This document shows, piece by piece, positions 42,801-56,830 of a stretch of DNA of 64,000 nucleotides. Below the pieces are notes generated by a model. That model was given only the letters and a program-made list of their open reading frames with translations. It had not been told where the DNA came from and did no database searches. Position 1 is the stretch's first letter; the number at the start of each line of letters is the position of its first letter. This DNA comes from Ficedula albicollis (lineage: Eukaryota; Chordata; Aves; Passeriformes; Muscicapidae): positions 45,544,864 to 45,608,863 of the forward strand of contig NC_021677.1 of NCBI RefSeq assembly GCF_000247815.1, written 5' to 3'. The position numbers and the translations under genes are program-made.

Positions 42801-45800
42801 ACATACCAGCCTCAATGCCTAAGCCTAGATCTGTGCATCTCAACACATTCTTGCCTCCCCCATCCTCACGGTTCTATCTCTTCATGCCAAAATGCAGTTT
42901 CCTCTCTTAAGCATCTGCAGCCAGCAGTAGGTTACTCAGGGTGTAGATGAAACTTCTTGCCCGCAGACAATTCTGGCAGAACGAGACAGTGAAGGAGATC
43001 CAAGCCTCCTGCCTGCTGCCTTGGGATGAAGAATACAAAGTCCTGATGACAAGTTGTCACACAGGAGCTGTGCAGGACTGGAGGGCACTTGGTGAGGTTG
43101 TCTCTGCACAGAATAATAATCTTCAAGACTGATGTGGTCTCACTGAGTGTTTGCTAACTTCACATTTACAGGTTTTTTCCAGTCATACAGTTTATGCAGG
43201 AGAAAATCCACCAGCGTTACACGTCTGTCGGACGATAATTTGGACACTACTATCCATGGTAAACAAAAGAGTTTCCCAAAGACCTTAAAAGTATTTTCTC
43301 CCATGCAAATATAATTCTACCTGTTCTGCCAGAGACAATTTCAGTCCTAAATTCAACAGTTCAAAACAAAAAGGGGTGTTATAATGAAAAATGTAATATC
43401 TTACTATCCTGTTTTTTTATAGCCCAACCTATTATGAACTTTTTTCTAGTTTAAGGGCTGATCCCTTGCTTATGTTTATAAAATCCAATATAGTCACACA
43501 GTTCAGCAATGTTGACCATATCCTTGTGGCCCACTGCTCAAAACAAGCAACCAAAATGATGACAGTAAGCCTGCCTACTTTAAAATATGTATTTTTATGT
43601 AAATATGTATTTTATTATTGCTTTATATATAAAGTATATATCTTTTATAAGCTTGATTTAGCTTCTGACTCACCCCAGCTGAATTTTATGTGACATTTTC
43701 AGAAGAACAAAGCCTCTGCTGAGACCCTATTCCTTCATGACTTCAGCTGCATTGACACCACTTGAGAGGCAACACTGCCCTGAAATTTCAGCTCTCATTA
43801 AACAAGCAAGAACTGAACATGCCTTTCTGAAGATAGAATTTGACCTTTGTTCTCCCAAAGATTTGACTTTCACGTCAAATGAATTATAGAGCAGAAGCAA
43901 TTTAAATAAACACACTTATATAGCACATCAGTAATGATGTACTGACACCTTCACTTATTTGGCTTCCCTGAGTTATTTTCTATTACTTTAGCTTTATTTT
44001 TATACACAAGTTTGTAGATTTTGCATGGATATTAGCTAATGAGTTACTCACACAGTTCAATTTTAACTTGCTTTATTTCGTTGAAAAGGTACCATTTGTC
44101 AAAGGAAAGCAACATTAAACAACTGCACAACAATGAAATGCTAACTCACGGGAAATGAGTGAGCCTGTGGGTGAAGAAGAAGAAATTTATGTGAATAACC
44201 CTACACAGAAATCCTCTAATGTCCCTCACTGACTGCAGAAATAGCACATCCTTCTTCAAAGGTGTCACTTTCTGCTTCTTCACAGCCCTTTTTTTGCAGA
44301 TGGAGCACAACTTTAAATCTCTTACAAAGGGCAGAAGCCACAGTAGGTCCTTGGCAAGTAACCTTTATCCCGTGCAAAGGGAGAAAGAGCGGAACAGGAA
44401 AAGTTTAACCTGGGAACAACAGATTTAGACAAAATATCACTGAAATTCTTTTACGGAAATCAGATTAAAAATTATCTTGAGAGAATGTTTTCTGCCTAAT
44501 ACAACACAATAAGGGTCTTAACCCAGAGGGAGAATGTCTTCAGCTCCTACCTACTGCCATTTAGTGTGAGGAAGAACCTGAAGGACAAAGGAGGTCTGAG
44601 ACTGAGGAAGGTAGAGAGCTGTAATCCTGGTAAAGCAGGGAATCAGGCATCTGACAATGAAGTCCAGACACAAAAATGTCAAGTGACATTGACTTTGGCT
44701 TCCAGTCTGGTTTGTCTGCTCCTGGAGCAACTCCCCTGCTCTGGCACAAGGCCTTCTTTCACTTCACAAAGTCTCATCCATAACATTTTTCTCTTCTATG
44801 CAAGGATGTTCAGAGCTCCTAGGAGCTCCTAGGACTCATTATATGTATTCATTAAGCCTTACTGAGCCTTGATGAACTAAATAATGATCCTTTTTGGCAA
44901 GCAGATAAACCAGGCTGTAGAGCACTAGGGTTTCCAAATAAGTCACTGCCAAATATTACACACAATTTCAGATGTGTTAATTTAATGCATCAACCATGAG
45001 GTAGCAATTGTTTCATAGTTTCCCTAAGTTTAGTATATGGGAATAGAAAGATCCTATAGTGCTGGGTAATCTGAATCAGTTCACTTGTCTTTGACATCAA
45101 AATGCTACAGCAGAAGTCCCTTTAAAAAGGAGAGCTTAACACAAGCATGCCCAACATGCTCTTACAACAGCTTTTTTACTTGATATCACAGACAATGATA
45201 CATGTATTAAAAGGAGATTTAAAAATGACTGCTGCAGTGTTTTCATTGTGGACAACATACCAGCTACATTAAAAAGATTTTTTAATCCACAAAGGGTCTT
45301 TAAGGAAAGAAAAAAATAATGTATTATAAAATGTATTATATAAACACTACTTTTTCACTTGTTATTCCCCTACAGATTATTCTTTAAATAAACTCCCATG
45401 TTCCTGTTTAGTGTTCAAAGTTAAAATATTCAATGAAATATTGGAAAATCTGATCTTTTTAAAATTCCTTTTTTTTTTAAATTTAACTTCCATTTTTCTC
45501 CAGTTGTCTTATTCTTTTTGATCCCACTTTCTAGTTATGAGTAATTTGGGTTGTCTACAAAAAGGAGGAATGAGGAGAAAAGGTTTTTGATGAGCACTGC
45601 TTATTAAATTCATGATCAAGAGAATTTACCTTAATTTTTTTTCTCTGTACATAGAAAAATACTTGTAAAAATACTCTAAATCGGAAACCTTTACCCTATT
45701 CAAATACAAGTTACATGAAACAAAAGTTTTAGAGACAGTAAGAATTAATAAATCTGCATACTCAGTAAAAATAAGACAGAAACAAAAAAAAAAAACCCAT

Positions 45801-46284
45801 TGCTTATATTCAAGCAGGAAGGTACCACCAAATATATTAAAAATTGTTATGAAGTAGAGTAGTAGAATAGAGAGTTATTTGCTTTAGGGTCTATCTTTTT
45901 TCATAATTCATTTAAGAGTTTCTAAATTATCAGAAAGCCACTACGGAAAACAAAAGAATGTGCTATAAAGTAAAAGAATAACATCATGTCAAACAAAAAA
46001 GTTGGAAGATTAAAAGGTAAGCACAGAAATAGCTTAAAACTTTTCTCACACACTTACTCTGATTAAAAACCCTCATGTTATGCAGCAGGAGGAAATTCCT
46101 ACAAACTTCTTTACAGAATTTATCTCTGCTTTAAAATGTTCCTTCTAATGGTCACTTGATCACAATTCTAAAGTTTATTCAGCTTAGATACTATGTCAAA
46201 ATAATTTTACTACTAGCTTCATATATTCATCCGCAATTTAGTTTTAAAGATTTTAGACAGATGCTCAAAGAAAACATGAGCAGG
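39900..46284. other. Single-copy non-coding DNA
   Basis: No confident transposon or exon over 6.4 kb. Minor patterns are an 11-bp repeat 'gagctcctagg' at about 44814-44834 and a TA-rich patch at about 43586-43640. Short frames near 42671-43132 and 44219-44832 have no recognisable family. Confidence 0.5.
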
Positions 46285-46965
46285 AGCCAGTAACATGCCC
46301 CTGTCAGAGGAGTCTACAGCTTTCCCATTAGGAGGATGTACCAGAAGTGCTGCCAACAGGTTGAGGGAGGTGATCCTGTTCCTGCCTCAGCACTGGGGAT
46401 GTCACACTTGCAGCACTAGGCCCAGTTCCAGGCACCCCAGAACAGGACATGAACATATTCCAGAGAGTCCAGCGCAGGGACATGAAGATGGTTCAGTCCC
46501 AAGAACACATGACGAAAATCTAAGAGAGCTGAGATGAATTCTCGAAGGACGGGCTCAGGAGGATCTCTTCATTCTTGAAAAGACACTGCAAAAATGCTCG
46601 AAGGACGGGCTCAGGAGGATCTCTTCATACTACATAAATGCTTGAAAAGACACTGCAAAAATAGACACTGCAAAAATGAGCTTGGTTCTTTGAATTAATG
46701 CCCAGTGACAGGATGAGAGCCAATGGGCACAAAACAAAACACAGGATGTTCCATCTGAACATCAAGAAACAGCCTTTTATCTGTAAGGATGGTCAAACAC
46801 TGAAATGTTTTCCCCAGAGAGGTAATTACATTTTTCAAAAACCATCCAGGTTTTTGCTCCTGGGCAGCCTGTCCTAAGTGCCCTGCTTGAGCACAAGGGT
46901 TAGAAAAGATGACCTTCAGACCTGCATTCCTATCTCTTCCAATTTGTGACTCTGTGAATTTATAA
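46285..46965 (+). mobile_element. CR1 LINE fragment, 3' end, internally rearranged
   Basis: Plus-strand CR1 3' sequence. Recognisable words are 'gttgagggaggtgatcctg' (46360), 'agagagtccagcgcaggga' (46462), 'gcccagtgacaggatgaga' (46700), 'ttccatctgaacatcaag' (46749), 'cccagagaggtaatt' (46813) and the 3' end near 'tttgtgactctgtgaa' (46945). It covers the end of the RT ORF and the 3' UTR. The middle (46541-46680) is scrambled by local duplications. It is 5'-truncated and non-functional. Confidence 0.9.
46541..46677. repeat. Nested duplications inside the CR1
   Basis: 'ctcgaaggacgggctcagga' begins at 46541 and again at 46597 (period 56). The words 'cttgaaaagacactgcaaaa' and 'agacactgcaaaaat' then recur two and three times up to 46677. 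The pattern implies at least two overlapping local duplication events after insertion of the CR1. Confidence 0.9.
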
Positions 46966-47465
46966 TACTTCTTCTGTGTAAAAGGATCTTGAATTATTGT
47001 TTTAATTGTATGATGATTACTGAATATAATTTTAAAAAAAAGCTTAAAAGTTGCATTAAGGCGTAATATTTGATTAGTGTGAAAGTTAAATTTAGAATCA
47101 GGCTTTAAAGCAAAGACATTTTCATATTAAACTCAATATGATCCTTAGGCTCTATTTCGTTTCTGAAGATATTATCTTCAAGTCTAAGTGGAATGAAGAT
47201 GCCCATGTATAATTAAAGTATTTCCAGTGATCTTCTAAGTCTTTTGCTTTTGCAGACCATTGAGACCTTTAGTAAGATTTCGTGACTCTTGTTAAAGCAT
47301 AATCACAAAGGAAAGCAGTTCAGTGTTAAGCAATAATCAGTATTCAAAACATTCATCATTTTAGTTCTGTTAGTAAATTTTACTCTGTACTGACAAGATC
47401 ATTTGGGAAAAAGACCCATTTTGTGACACAAATTATGAAATTTGTTAAGAAGACATGATTAATTG
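46966..47465. other. Single-copy non-coding DNA
   Basis: AT-rich spacer between the CR1 and the following LTR. Nothing recognised. Confidence 0.55.
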
Positions 47466-48175
47466 TGTCCTGGTTTGGAGGACAGGTGTCTGCTAAGAAT
47501 GGCAGCAGACTCTCTTTGAAATGGAGAATGTAAACCCCTTCTCTTCAAATTATTATAATTTTGAAATTAAGGGGCTCTCAGGCAAAGATATGGGAATTAG
47601 GAATAACAGTTCTTTACTAAGAAAAATTAAATTAAAAATACAGTGTTACAAAAAACAATCCCAAAGCACTGCCAGAGTCAGAATCCAAGCTGACACCCGT
47701 CAGTCAGTCAGGGTGTTGGCAGCAGTCCCATTCAATGGTGGCTGCATCCTCCTGCAGTGGCAGATGTGGTTCAGTTGAAGCAGTGCTCCTGTAGAAGGTG
47801 CAGATTTCCTCTGAAGGTCCAGGGATGATGTGTAAAGGTTGTCCTCTGGGATCCAGTGGAAAAAAGGCTGCTTTGGTGTTCCAAATTTCAGTTTTTATCT
47901 AGTTAGGGAAGGCTTGGCTCCTCCCCCTGGCTGGAGCATCTCCCAATGGGATGATGTAATTTTATTACATTTATTACAATTTATTACAGTGGGAATCAAT
48001 GGTCCAGCAGCAGATGATATCTTCCTGGAAGAAGGACGGATTGTAGAAAAGATAAAGATGATTGCCCCACCTGGTTTTAACAGATGGCCCATTAGTAGAT
48101 ATCATCCACAGACATAAGGATCACTGCCCCACATGATTTCAATGGATGGTGAGAGAATATATACATTTGGTCACA
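47466..48175 (-). mobile_element. ERV LTR (probable solo LTR, minus orientation)
   Basis: The segment starts 'tgtcctggtttggaggacag' and is taken to end at CA 48174-48175. It matches an LTR family I recognise as common in passerines. On the minus strand a TATA-like GATAAAAA (plus 47892-47899) lies upstream of an AGTAAA polyadenylation-like word (47613-47618), the same layout as the LTR at 26041-26819, so it reads right to left. The region around 47963-47996 carries an imperfect 'tttattaca' repeat. No target-site duplication is certain, and the right border may be off by some tens of bases. No internal viral sequence adjoins it. Confidence 0.7.
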
Positions 48176-51100
48176 TGCTGTATTGCAACCTAAGGCAACT
48201 TGATAAGACTTTAAATAGCTTTAGAAACTCAACTCATTTTCTGTTGCACAGCCTCCTGCATTTTTGACATCATTTGAGGTCCTCAACAACTGATGTTATT
48301 TCCTTAGTAAAGTACATATATTTAGTAGGAGTCTAAATTCCACTTTTTTTACTAGAAGTGAAGAAATACAGTAGAATTATTCATATTTTTTCTGAAAAAA
48401 ATTGAGTAAAATGATCAATCATTTCTCTAATGTCTTTTGTAGTTCTAGATATAACTACCTTTTTTATTTCAATAAGCTTTTTTACTCCTATTATCAAGAT
48501 CAAACAAATTTTGGTGCACTACAGGAAGGATTTTAATGAAGGTGAAGCTTTCACTCCCACTACACACTGTTTTTATTTAACTGTTGAAGTTTTTGTTAGC
48601 CTATCTTCCTCTAGGACTTAATGTTATTTTTTGATTGCTGATTTCTTCAGTTTCTAAACATGCTTCATTAACAGGTCCTTAATTTCAGTATTTAGAGTTG
48701 AGAACTGAATTTTTTACCCAGAGTGTGAATACTCATCTGTGTAGGAGAACTCAAATTACTGTCTCTAACTATGTATCTGCAGCTGTTTGGAGAATTCATG
48801 GCAAGTACTTCTGTTTCTTTAACTTAATGTACTTAAATGTAGTGAACTACATTTCTTGTCTTAGAGAAGAACACAAAATGGCAAGTATGTTTAGGGCTTC
48901 AAAAGGGCTTTGACCTGAGAGATTTGCTAAGCTGACTTGATACATCAGTTTGGTAATAGATCAGAATTTGTACAGAAACCTATTTTGATCCCCTGGGAAT
49001 ATTTTCTGGGCAAGAACTGGGTGTTTAGGTAGTCCAGTTCCTGGCAGCTTAGTAAGACTGCGTGACAAACTCCACCAATGTGAAGCTTATGAATTAAAGC
49101 AAATATATTTTGTTTTGTAACAGTTTATCCATCATCTTCGGTAATATCACAATGACAGTGCACCTCTTATCACAGCATAACATACCCAAACAAACACCAT
49201 CAGAGGTAACTTAACAATGCCTTTATTGGTGATGGAAACACAAATGACTAATTCTTGTGAGGAATTAGGATCGTTGTCCCCATTTACATGTACTGAATAT
49301 GTGCTAACGTGTCAGGAAACCCAAAATATGTAGTAGGCCACCATTATCAGGAAGTAGTAGAATTTCTGGAATGCTTTTCTAGAAATTTAAAGAAAGTTTT
49401 AAGTCTCAGTTCTTTGTAGCAATAGAAATTTTTTATCCCTCCGCTTTCAAAATGTGACTATTTAATTATAAACTACTGTGAGTAAATTCAGGGACATGGC
49501 AGCCTGTTTTGTGAAGAGTTCAAGAAATGGTAAAATAGTAAAATGGAATCTTTTTTTTTTTTTAAAACAGCCTCGCTAATTCTAAACGTCAGCATTATTC
49601 TATCCCTGCACAGGCTTGTGAAGATGGCATGAAATCTACGTAAGGACAAGTTATGTTCATTTCTCTGCTTTTTTTTTCTTTAGCATATTCATCATTTGGG
49701 ACATGCAAATGAATGGATGCTGGAATTGAGAGCTCCTCCTAGACAATTAGGAATTAAGTTCCAAATAGCATTCAGAAAGTAATTTCTCTGAGAATAACAT
49801 TAAGGTCTTAGATGCAATCTATGAAATTAATACTACAGGCTGCTAATGACTCCAGGCATGCTACAAAAAAAAACCAAGTCCTATTTGAGCACAAAATATT
49901 ATCTTCTATAATATTTACTTAAGACTTTCCAGATGAGATTGCTAATGTATAATTCTTAAGCATGATCCACTGACACACAGAAACTGCAATGCCAGATTGA
50001 AAAAAAAAAGAAACTTTGCCTGGAATTGTCTTGGTTGATTACTTCTTTCTCTTCTCCTATTCCCTAACAGATCAATGATAATCAGGCAGTGAAAACTATA
50101 GTGCATTTTTCAAACCAATACAACAAATAATTAAATTTATTGATTTCTATTTACTCATTTATTAACTCTTTTGTTCTCTATAGGAATGATAGAAAGACCT
50201 TGAATCTTTTTCTTCTTTTCTCACAGACTGCCTTTGGGAAAATCTAGGGAAAAATTAATCAGCAGTAGCTGTCTGATTTTTAGTTTTGTCACTCTCTAGA
50301 TGATATTTTTTTGCTGTTGCTGATTGTTTGGCATTTAGAAATAGATTAACTTGGCAAACAGTGACATTAGTTGTCAGATTGTAAGGACAACAAAAGAAAA
50401 GCAATTCATGAGGGAATATTTTCTTTTTGTAGAAGAAAGCATGAGTGTACATGTTTTCTACTTTTTAATATTCTTTTAACTTTTCATGTTTAACATATGA
50501 AAAAGAACCCTTGAGTTCCTTTTGCTTTACTTTGATTTTTAGGGCCTTTCAAGAAAAATAAAAGTATTCTTTAATTTATTTTCTTTTGGCATGGTTCTGG
50601 GACAGAAACAGAACACCAGGGTGAAAAGATTTTTAAGAAATATAGAGGTATAGTCCTGACCATTTTTCTTATTCAGCAGTGTCTGAAGCTAGTGGTATAG
50701 TTTTCACCTCTGTAAACTGCCTCAAGTTATTTTTTCTTTCAGTAGTTTCTGGGTCTTGTTATAGAGGCCTCCAGCCCTTCTATTTCCAATGCTTTCCTAC
50801 AGTACATCAGGACTCATCAATAAACAAGGCATATTTCTTCTCGCTTTCTGTAGTTTATTATTAGCAAGGCCTCTTCAGCATGTTTCCTCTCCTCCTCAAA
50901 ATGTGTCCTCTGGCCAGTCCACGATCGCTTTCAAGACTCCTGGACGATGTGATTGTGGGAGGGATGTCCCTTCTTCAGAAGTCTGCTGCAGTCCAGAATT
51001 GTTCACATAATGTGGCTCAACTTTTGAAGGTAATGATAGCCTGGTTTTATCTTTCTTTAAAAAACAAGACCTATTGGGGAGGGGGGGTTGTGTTTTATCT

Positions 51101-54100
51101 AAAGGGATTTTTTTTATATTGATTGTGGCTGCTGATTCTCATTCCTCCTGAAGAAAAATCTCCGTATTCTAGATCTAGATCTCACAGTTAGATCTCAAAG
51201 TGCTGAACAAAGGTCAATTCTGCTTTATGTTGGACCTGGCTTTGTCCCTTATTTTCAAGGAGTGCAAAATATTTCTGCTTTTAGGTTTTTGCTAATCATT
51301 CCAGAGCTGATTTATGTAAATAGCTTATATCTCTCCTTCCCTGGCTTTCCTGGCTGCCTCTGTTCTGCTGCTGGTTTTAATTCAGGATGTAAACTCTTCA
51401 GTTCAGTCCCTGCTTTCTTGAGTGTCAGTAGAGCTCCCAGTAAAGTAATTCACTGATAAATGGGAGTAAAGTTCTAATTTGGGACCTTGGATTCTTTAAA
51501 TTGCTAATATATACTCCTAGATATGACATCCTGAAACACTGGGTTTCTGAACAGGAATACTTTTTGTTCCTTGCACTTGATGGGATTGAAATTTGTTCCT
51601 TGCATTTGTTGGGCCTTTGAAAAGGCAGGATAAACTCCTAAAAGTGGGCACTGTTTAATTGTTGTCCAAATAATTTCCTCTGAGATCAAACAGATGAGAT
51701 TTGTGGTTTATCCAAGTTCAGCTAAGCCTGTTCAATAACTGCTGCCACAAGCTGCAACCCCAGCGGGCTCTGGGAATGCAGGGATGGCTCACATCTTCTG
51801 GTGGGGCAGCAAAGGCCAGAAACAACAGTGGCTCCATCCCCTGAGGAAATTCAAGTCTAGATCCCTGACACCCCGTGATGTAACTCCTCTGCTTATACAA
51901 TATGTCAGCGAAAGTCATCATGAAATTTATCCTGCCTTTTCCCAAAATGTGATTATTTACCAAAGCAGGCTGTCCTCACTTTGGATCTTTTGAGTCTCTG
52001 TGCCTTAAGTCCTGCAGTATGTGGAGTCTATTTTACTGAAAAGAGTACTTATGGTGTATAGTGAAAGCATTTGGCTTCTCACTGCTGGATCTGGTTCCAC
52101 CAGTTCAATCATGAGGTGGTTAAGGCTTATTTATAGCTCTTAGACATTCTTTAGGGATGAACACATCTGCTGAAAAAATAAACAGCCGTGGTGCTCGTGG
52201 GTAATTTATAGCAATTTTTAAGTTAGGAGAAACCTGTGATCTCATACTACAGGCTGAAAACCTGTCCATTCATTACTGCACGGTTATGGAATTTGGTTGG
52301 GACACTGACATACCCTGAGGAAACTGAGATCCTCAGCATCCAGGTACCTCTAAGATGGGAAAGGCTCAATTATGTGTCCTAAGGAATTATGAAATTTTTT
52401 CTCCTCTCATCCTCCAGCACAGGCATAAACAAAGTCAGAAAGAACTTTTTTTCAGTACACTCCACTTGTTCTTTAATTTTAATTAAAAAAATTACTCCCA
52501 TCAGTGTTGGAATAGATCATTTAACAGAAAGAAGAAATTTAGGCTTTATTTTTAGCAAGATGTTTCTAAATTCTAAATCATATATTTAAATGAACAGCTG
52601 TGCCCTGAAAGGGCCATAGATTTGCAGGGAAAGGAAAGGAAATACCTTTATGACCTCATGATATCCATTCATATTCTGAGTCATTAAAATGATTGCTTCT
52701 TATAAAAGTTATCTTTGCTAGTAGAGAAATACATGGGCAAATGCTCCCTCTGACAATCAGTGTGCTTTGGATCAGACTTAAAACACAAGTATTATTCAAA
52801 CTTAACTTTCCTTTACTCCTACTGGATGATTTGCCCCCAAAAGAAAACTCTCCATAAAACTGCAGGTGATGGCAAAATTCCTGTGAAGCACTAGAGGTCC
52901 AGTGTGCTCCTCAGGTTAATTATAAATTACTCTGGAATCTGCTATGCAAAAATGGGATTTTGTTCCACCTGTGGCCCACCAGTGAATATGGAACAAGTCT
53001 ATTGTCAGTATATATTTCTAATAAAAGAGAGGGGGAAAAAAAGGGAGGGAAAACAAAACAATAGAAAAGGAACTCCAGAACCTGCTCCAGTAATGGGAGA
53101 GAAGGACTTCACACACAAAACCTCTAGATACTATGAACCTGGGGCCCCTGAATATTACAAGATCTGTCTCAATGCATGACTTAATAAAACTCAACTGAAA
53201 AACTCCTTGTGCTTTTCAATACTCCTGTTTTGGAATTGAAGAAGGGTGCGCAGCTGGAAAGCTTGTTCATGTTTTTATTTTTCTCCCTCTGTGCCAGCTG
53301 CTTTAGGAAAAGTTGTTATCTCCTGCAAAACTTTCTCCTCAGAAAAACCAAAAATAAAAGAGTGTATTTATGCTGTTCATTTTGCTTGGGTTTTTTTTCA
53401 CTTTCAGGATTAATTTGCACAAGAAAACCTCACTTCTGTTTTAACAGAACTCCAAGGGATATAAAACCACTTGTAAATCCCTCTTCTTTCTGAGAAAGGA
53501 GTTAGAGAGGCCACTTTGAAAAGAAAATAAAAGATAAAGCACAGCATGTGCCTAAGTGTTTTGCTGACTGTAATGAAATTAGGCATATTCTCGAATGAAA
53601 ACATCCTCGTTCTCCATCCTGGAAGGTTCAGAGGGGATGGGGGTGCCAAGGGAGGCTTTTAAGCAAAGCTGTGTTAAGGGAGTAATTCCAGTTTCCAGGT
53701 ACAGTCTGTTTATGAGAGAGGGAGGCTGGCCCATGATAAACACACTACAGAGAAACTCTTCGGAAGTATTTCATGCTTCCATTGCAAACTGAGTAATAAA
53801 TATCAATTAAACCCACGAGTATTAAGAAATTACATATAGGTGTAGTATTTCTTCACAATATAATTTAAATTGTTCTTTTAATTAAGGTTTCTTGATGCTG
53901 AAACTAAATGCATAATGTTTAATGCAATTTAAGTTCAAAGCTGAAGACAAAAACCTGAGAGTTTTACCTTTGGTGCCTCCAGTTCTCCTCTGCATCCTAC
54001 CCTGGATAGGACAGAGTTGTTTTACTGGGAGAACTAAATTGGAGAATACCATTCCCAAACCACGACATGACCTTCTAAAAAAGTGAGGACTGAAATTTTG

Positions 54101-55161
54101 TTTTTTCTGTCTGTAGTTAAAGACAGAATAAGCAGAACTGCATTAACTGAGCAGTTTGTTCTTTGTGAAAATTGGTGGTTCCAAAACCATACAGGCAGTA
54201 GGTAGGTAGCATGATCAAGCAATATACAGAAAATTTGCCCATGAGTCACAGAATATTTGCAGAAAGATTGAAAATCAGTTTCAAATAATCCAATTTAAAA
54301 AGTTGTGGTAATGAGAACCTTGGCACTCAGCACCTGTGGAAGGAAGTTCTTTCTCATCATTTTTTTCTCCCAGATTTGCTTATGAAAAAGAATGCTTAGA
54401 GAGAAGCAAAACACCAATTACACCTCCCTTTTTCTTTGTTTCTTTTTATGTTCCAAGATGCCTCCAGAAATAAATAATTTGGCAAGACACAGAAGTTAAA
54501 CTTTAAAATGTAGCTCTATTTAGTCATTGTCCTTATGCTGAGAAAGAGAAAATGTATTTTAATAGATGGCACTAGAAGCCAGTCTGGTAGCTTGAAAAAG
54601 CAGCCCAGGTCAAGGCAGTGAGGGTGGTGAGTGGACAGAAGGTGATCTCATTAATAAAACAAAGCCTGGAGTCTTTACAGAAGGATGGATTATGTTGACA
54701 ATCAAGTGAAGAATGCACTTGAAAGGCAAAGGTGCCACTGGGATATTTGACCATGGTGCCCTGAGACAAAGCTTATTAAAAAACAAAGAGAACAGCCAAT
54801 CCTCCATAAATGCAGGATTGTGTCCTGCTGCTCCCCAGACAATGGCTCCTTTATGGGCAGCCTCCTGCTCTCTGTGCTGAGCCCCAGCTCTGACAGGACA
54901 GGTATGACTTGGACCCTTGGAGATTTTTAATGTTGGGTTGTTTTTGTTGTTGTTGTTGTTTTGGTTTGGTTTTGTTGGTTTTTTTTTTTAGCACACTTCA
55001 GATATCCTGAGGAACACAACGGCTTATCTTGTTCTGAAACCAGGATTTTAAAACCCTCAAGTGTAAAGAGGAAAAATTAGTACTTTACTGCATGAAATAC
55101 AAATAAAGCATCCTTTGGCTGCAATTATTGAACCCTGGTAAAATATTATTTTAAACTGGGC
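48176..55161. other. Single-copy non-coding DNA
   Basis: Nearly 7 kb with no confident element. Small features are a T run at about 49552-49563, an imperfect 29-bp spaced repeat of 'ttgttccttgca' (51564 and 51593), an A/G-rich patch at about 53025-53065, and a (TTG)n-like patch at about 54941-54960. Short frames only. Confidence 0.5.
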
Positions 55162-55602
55162 NNNNNNNNNNNNNNNNNNNNNNNNNNNNNNNNNNNNNNN
55201 NNNNNNNNNNNNNNNNNNNNNNNNNNNNNNNNNNNNNNNNNNNNNNNNNNNNNNNNNNNNNNNNNNNNNNNNNNNNNNNNNNNNNNNNNNNNNNNNNNNN
55301 NNNNNNNNNNNNNNNNNNNNNNNNNNNNNNNNNNNNNNNNNNNNNNNNNNNNNNNNNNNNNNNNNNNNNNNNNNNNNNNNNNNNNNNNNNNNNNNNNNNN
55401 NNNNNNNNNNNNNNNNNNNNNNNNNNNNNNNNNNNNNNNNNNNNNNNNNNNNNNNNNNNNNNNNNNNNNNNNNNNNNNNNNNNNNNNNNNNNNNNNNNNN
55501 NNNNNNNNNNNNNNNNNNNNNNNNNNNNNNNNNNNNNNNNNNNNNNNNNNNNNNNNNNNNNNNNNNNNNNNNNNNNNNNNNNNNNNNNNNNNNNNNNNNN
55601 NN
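55162..55602. other. Assembly gap (441 N)
   Basis: Unsequenced bases. The reading frame that runs through it on the minus strand is not real. Confidence 1.
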
Positions 55603-56369
55603 ATGCTATTTCCATGCTAAACAGCACTCAAATCCTACAATAGTAATTGGCTGAAGGCAGGGGGTGTGTGAGGGGGAATTACTGCTCATGATAAAAGCCA
55701 AGGAATGCAGTTAACCAGCAAGAAAGGAAAACATGAAATTAATGCATTTCCCTTGTTGTTTTAACAATGCCTGTTTACTATGGAACAAGAAAAATCTTCA
55801 GATTAGGAAATCTCACTTCTGGATTAGGAAAAGGCCTTCATCACATCCATGAGCTTTCCCCAGTATATATTGTTATATTTTGCCTGAACTCTTCTGGTAT
55901 GAAAAAGCTTCTGAAAAATAGTACAATATTTCTGTTTCCAACGTACATAAATTTTATTGTTTCTGTGGAATCGTTGCTTAGGTCTCTGCCAGACGCTGAG
56001 CACCTGATGCCTGCAGTTGCAGTGTCTCTCCTTGCAGAGATCTGGCAGAGGTCCCTCATCAGCTGAAGCCACCAGAGTTCCACACTGATGCAAGAGGAGC
56101 ATCTCTGCCTTTGGAGTGGGAGCTCTGCTTGCTGTGCATCCAATGAAAATTGCCCTTTCCATGTGTTTTGTTGAGTCAGCTCAAAACACAAAGTGCTTGT
56201 TAGCTTTCCCATCCGGCGTTGGACCTCACTCAACAAATAATGAATCATGGGTGTGTTGTGCTTCTATCCTTTTTCACCTTTACCACTTGCTAATTTTGGA
56301 ACATGCAGTTTATAATTACAGCACTGAGCCAGGGCTCTTGCCTAGGGAAAGGAGAGTGTTTTAAAGGGA
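55603..56369. other. Single-copy non-coding DNA
   Basis: Overlapping open frames on both strands at about 55767-56364 have no recognisable protein character. No repeat recognised. Confidence 0.5.
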
Positions 56370-56830
56370 AGCTTAATAGCTGCATCTTGGTTGAATATGC
56401 CATAAAGAGCTGAGTCTGACCTGCATTAAAAGCTTAGAGAACTTTTCATTCTGCAAATGAATGGAGGGCCCTAACACTGAGGGAAAAGCACATATTAATT
56501 TGTCTCTAAACCACTGGGATCCACAGAAATAGAAATGTAAGGGGTTTTGTGGGACCTCTCAGCGTTTGTTTCAGGATGTTATGTGGAAGTGCACTTTTTC
56601 AGGGTTTGAGACAGTGCCTGCTGCTGCAAACTGGACTAAGCAGACAATTTGATTTGCCCTAAAACATCTCCCGAATGCCAGCAAATTAAAGGCCCCTTCT
56701 ACATTACATCTTTAATTTGTTGTTAAGTAATATAGGTAAAAGAACAGCTGATTAAGCTATTTGCAAGGGAATAACAGGCCACTGAAGGAAGAGAAAATTG
56801 CCTGTGTGCTGCTGCGGGGACATGAGGATC
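56370..56830. promoter_or_regulatory. Possible conserved non-coding element
   Basis: Repeat-free stretch of even composition with words such as 'tgattaagctatttgcaa' (56749), 'ctttaatttgttg' and 'attaaaggcccctt'. Like the stretch at 11130-11720 it has the texture of a vertebrate enhancer, but there is no proof from one sequence alone. Confidence 0.2.

Noticed and set aside
53150..53260. Gene 3' end with an AATAAA signal
   Set aside because: AATAAA is frequent in AT-rich DNA. There is no upstream coding sequence or downstream GT-rich element that convinces.
55151..55627. 158-codon frame on the minus strand
   Set aside because: It is almost entirely N.
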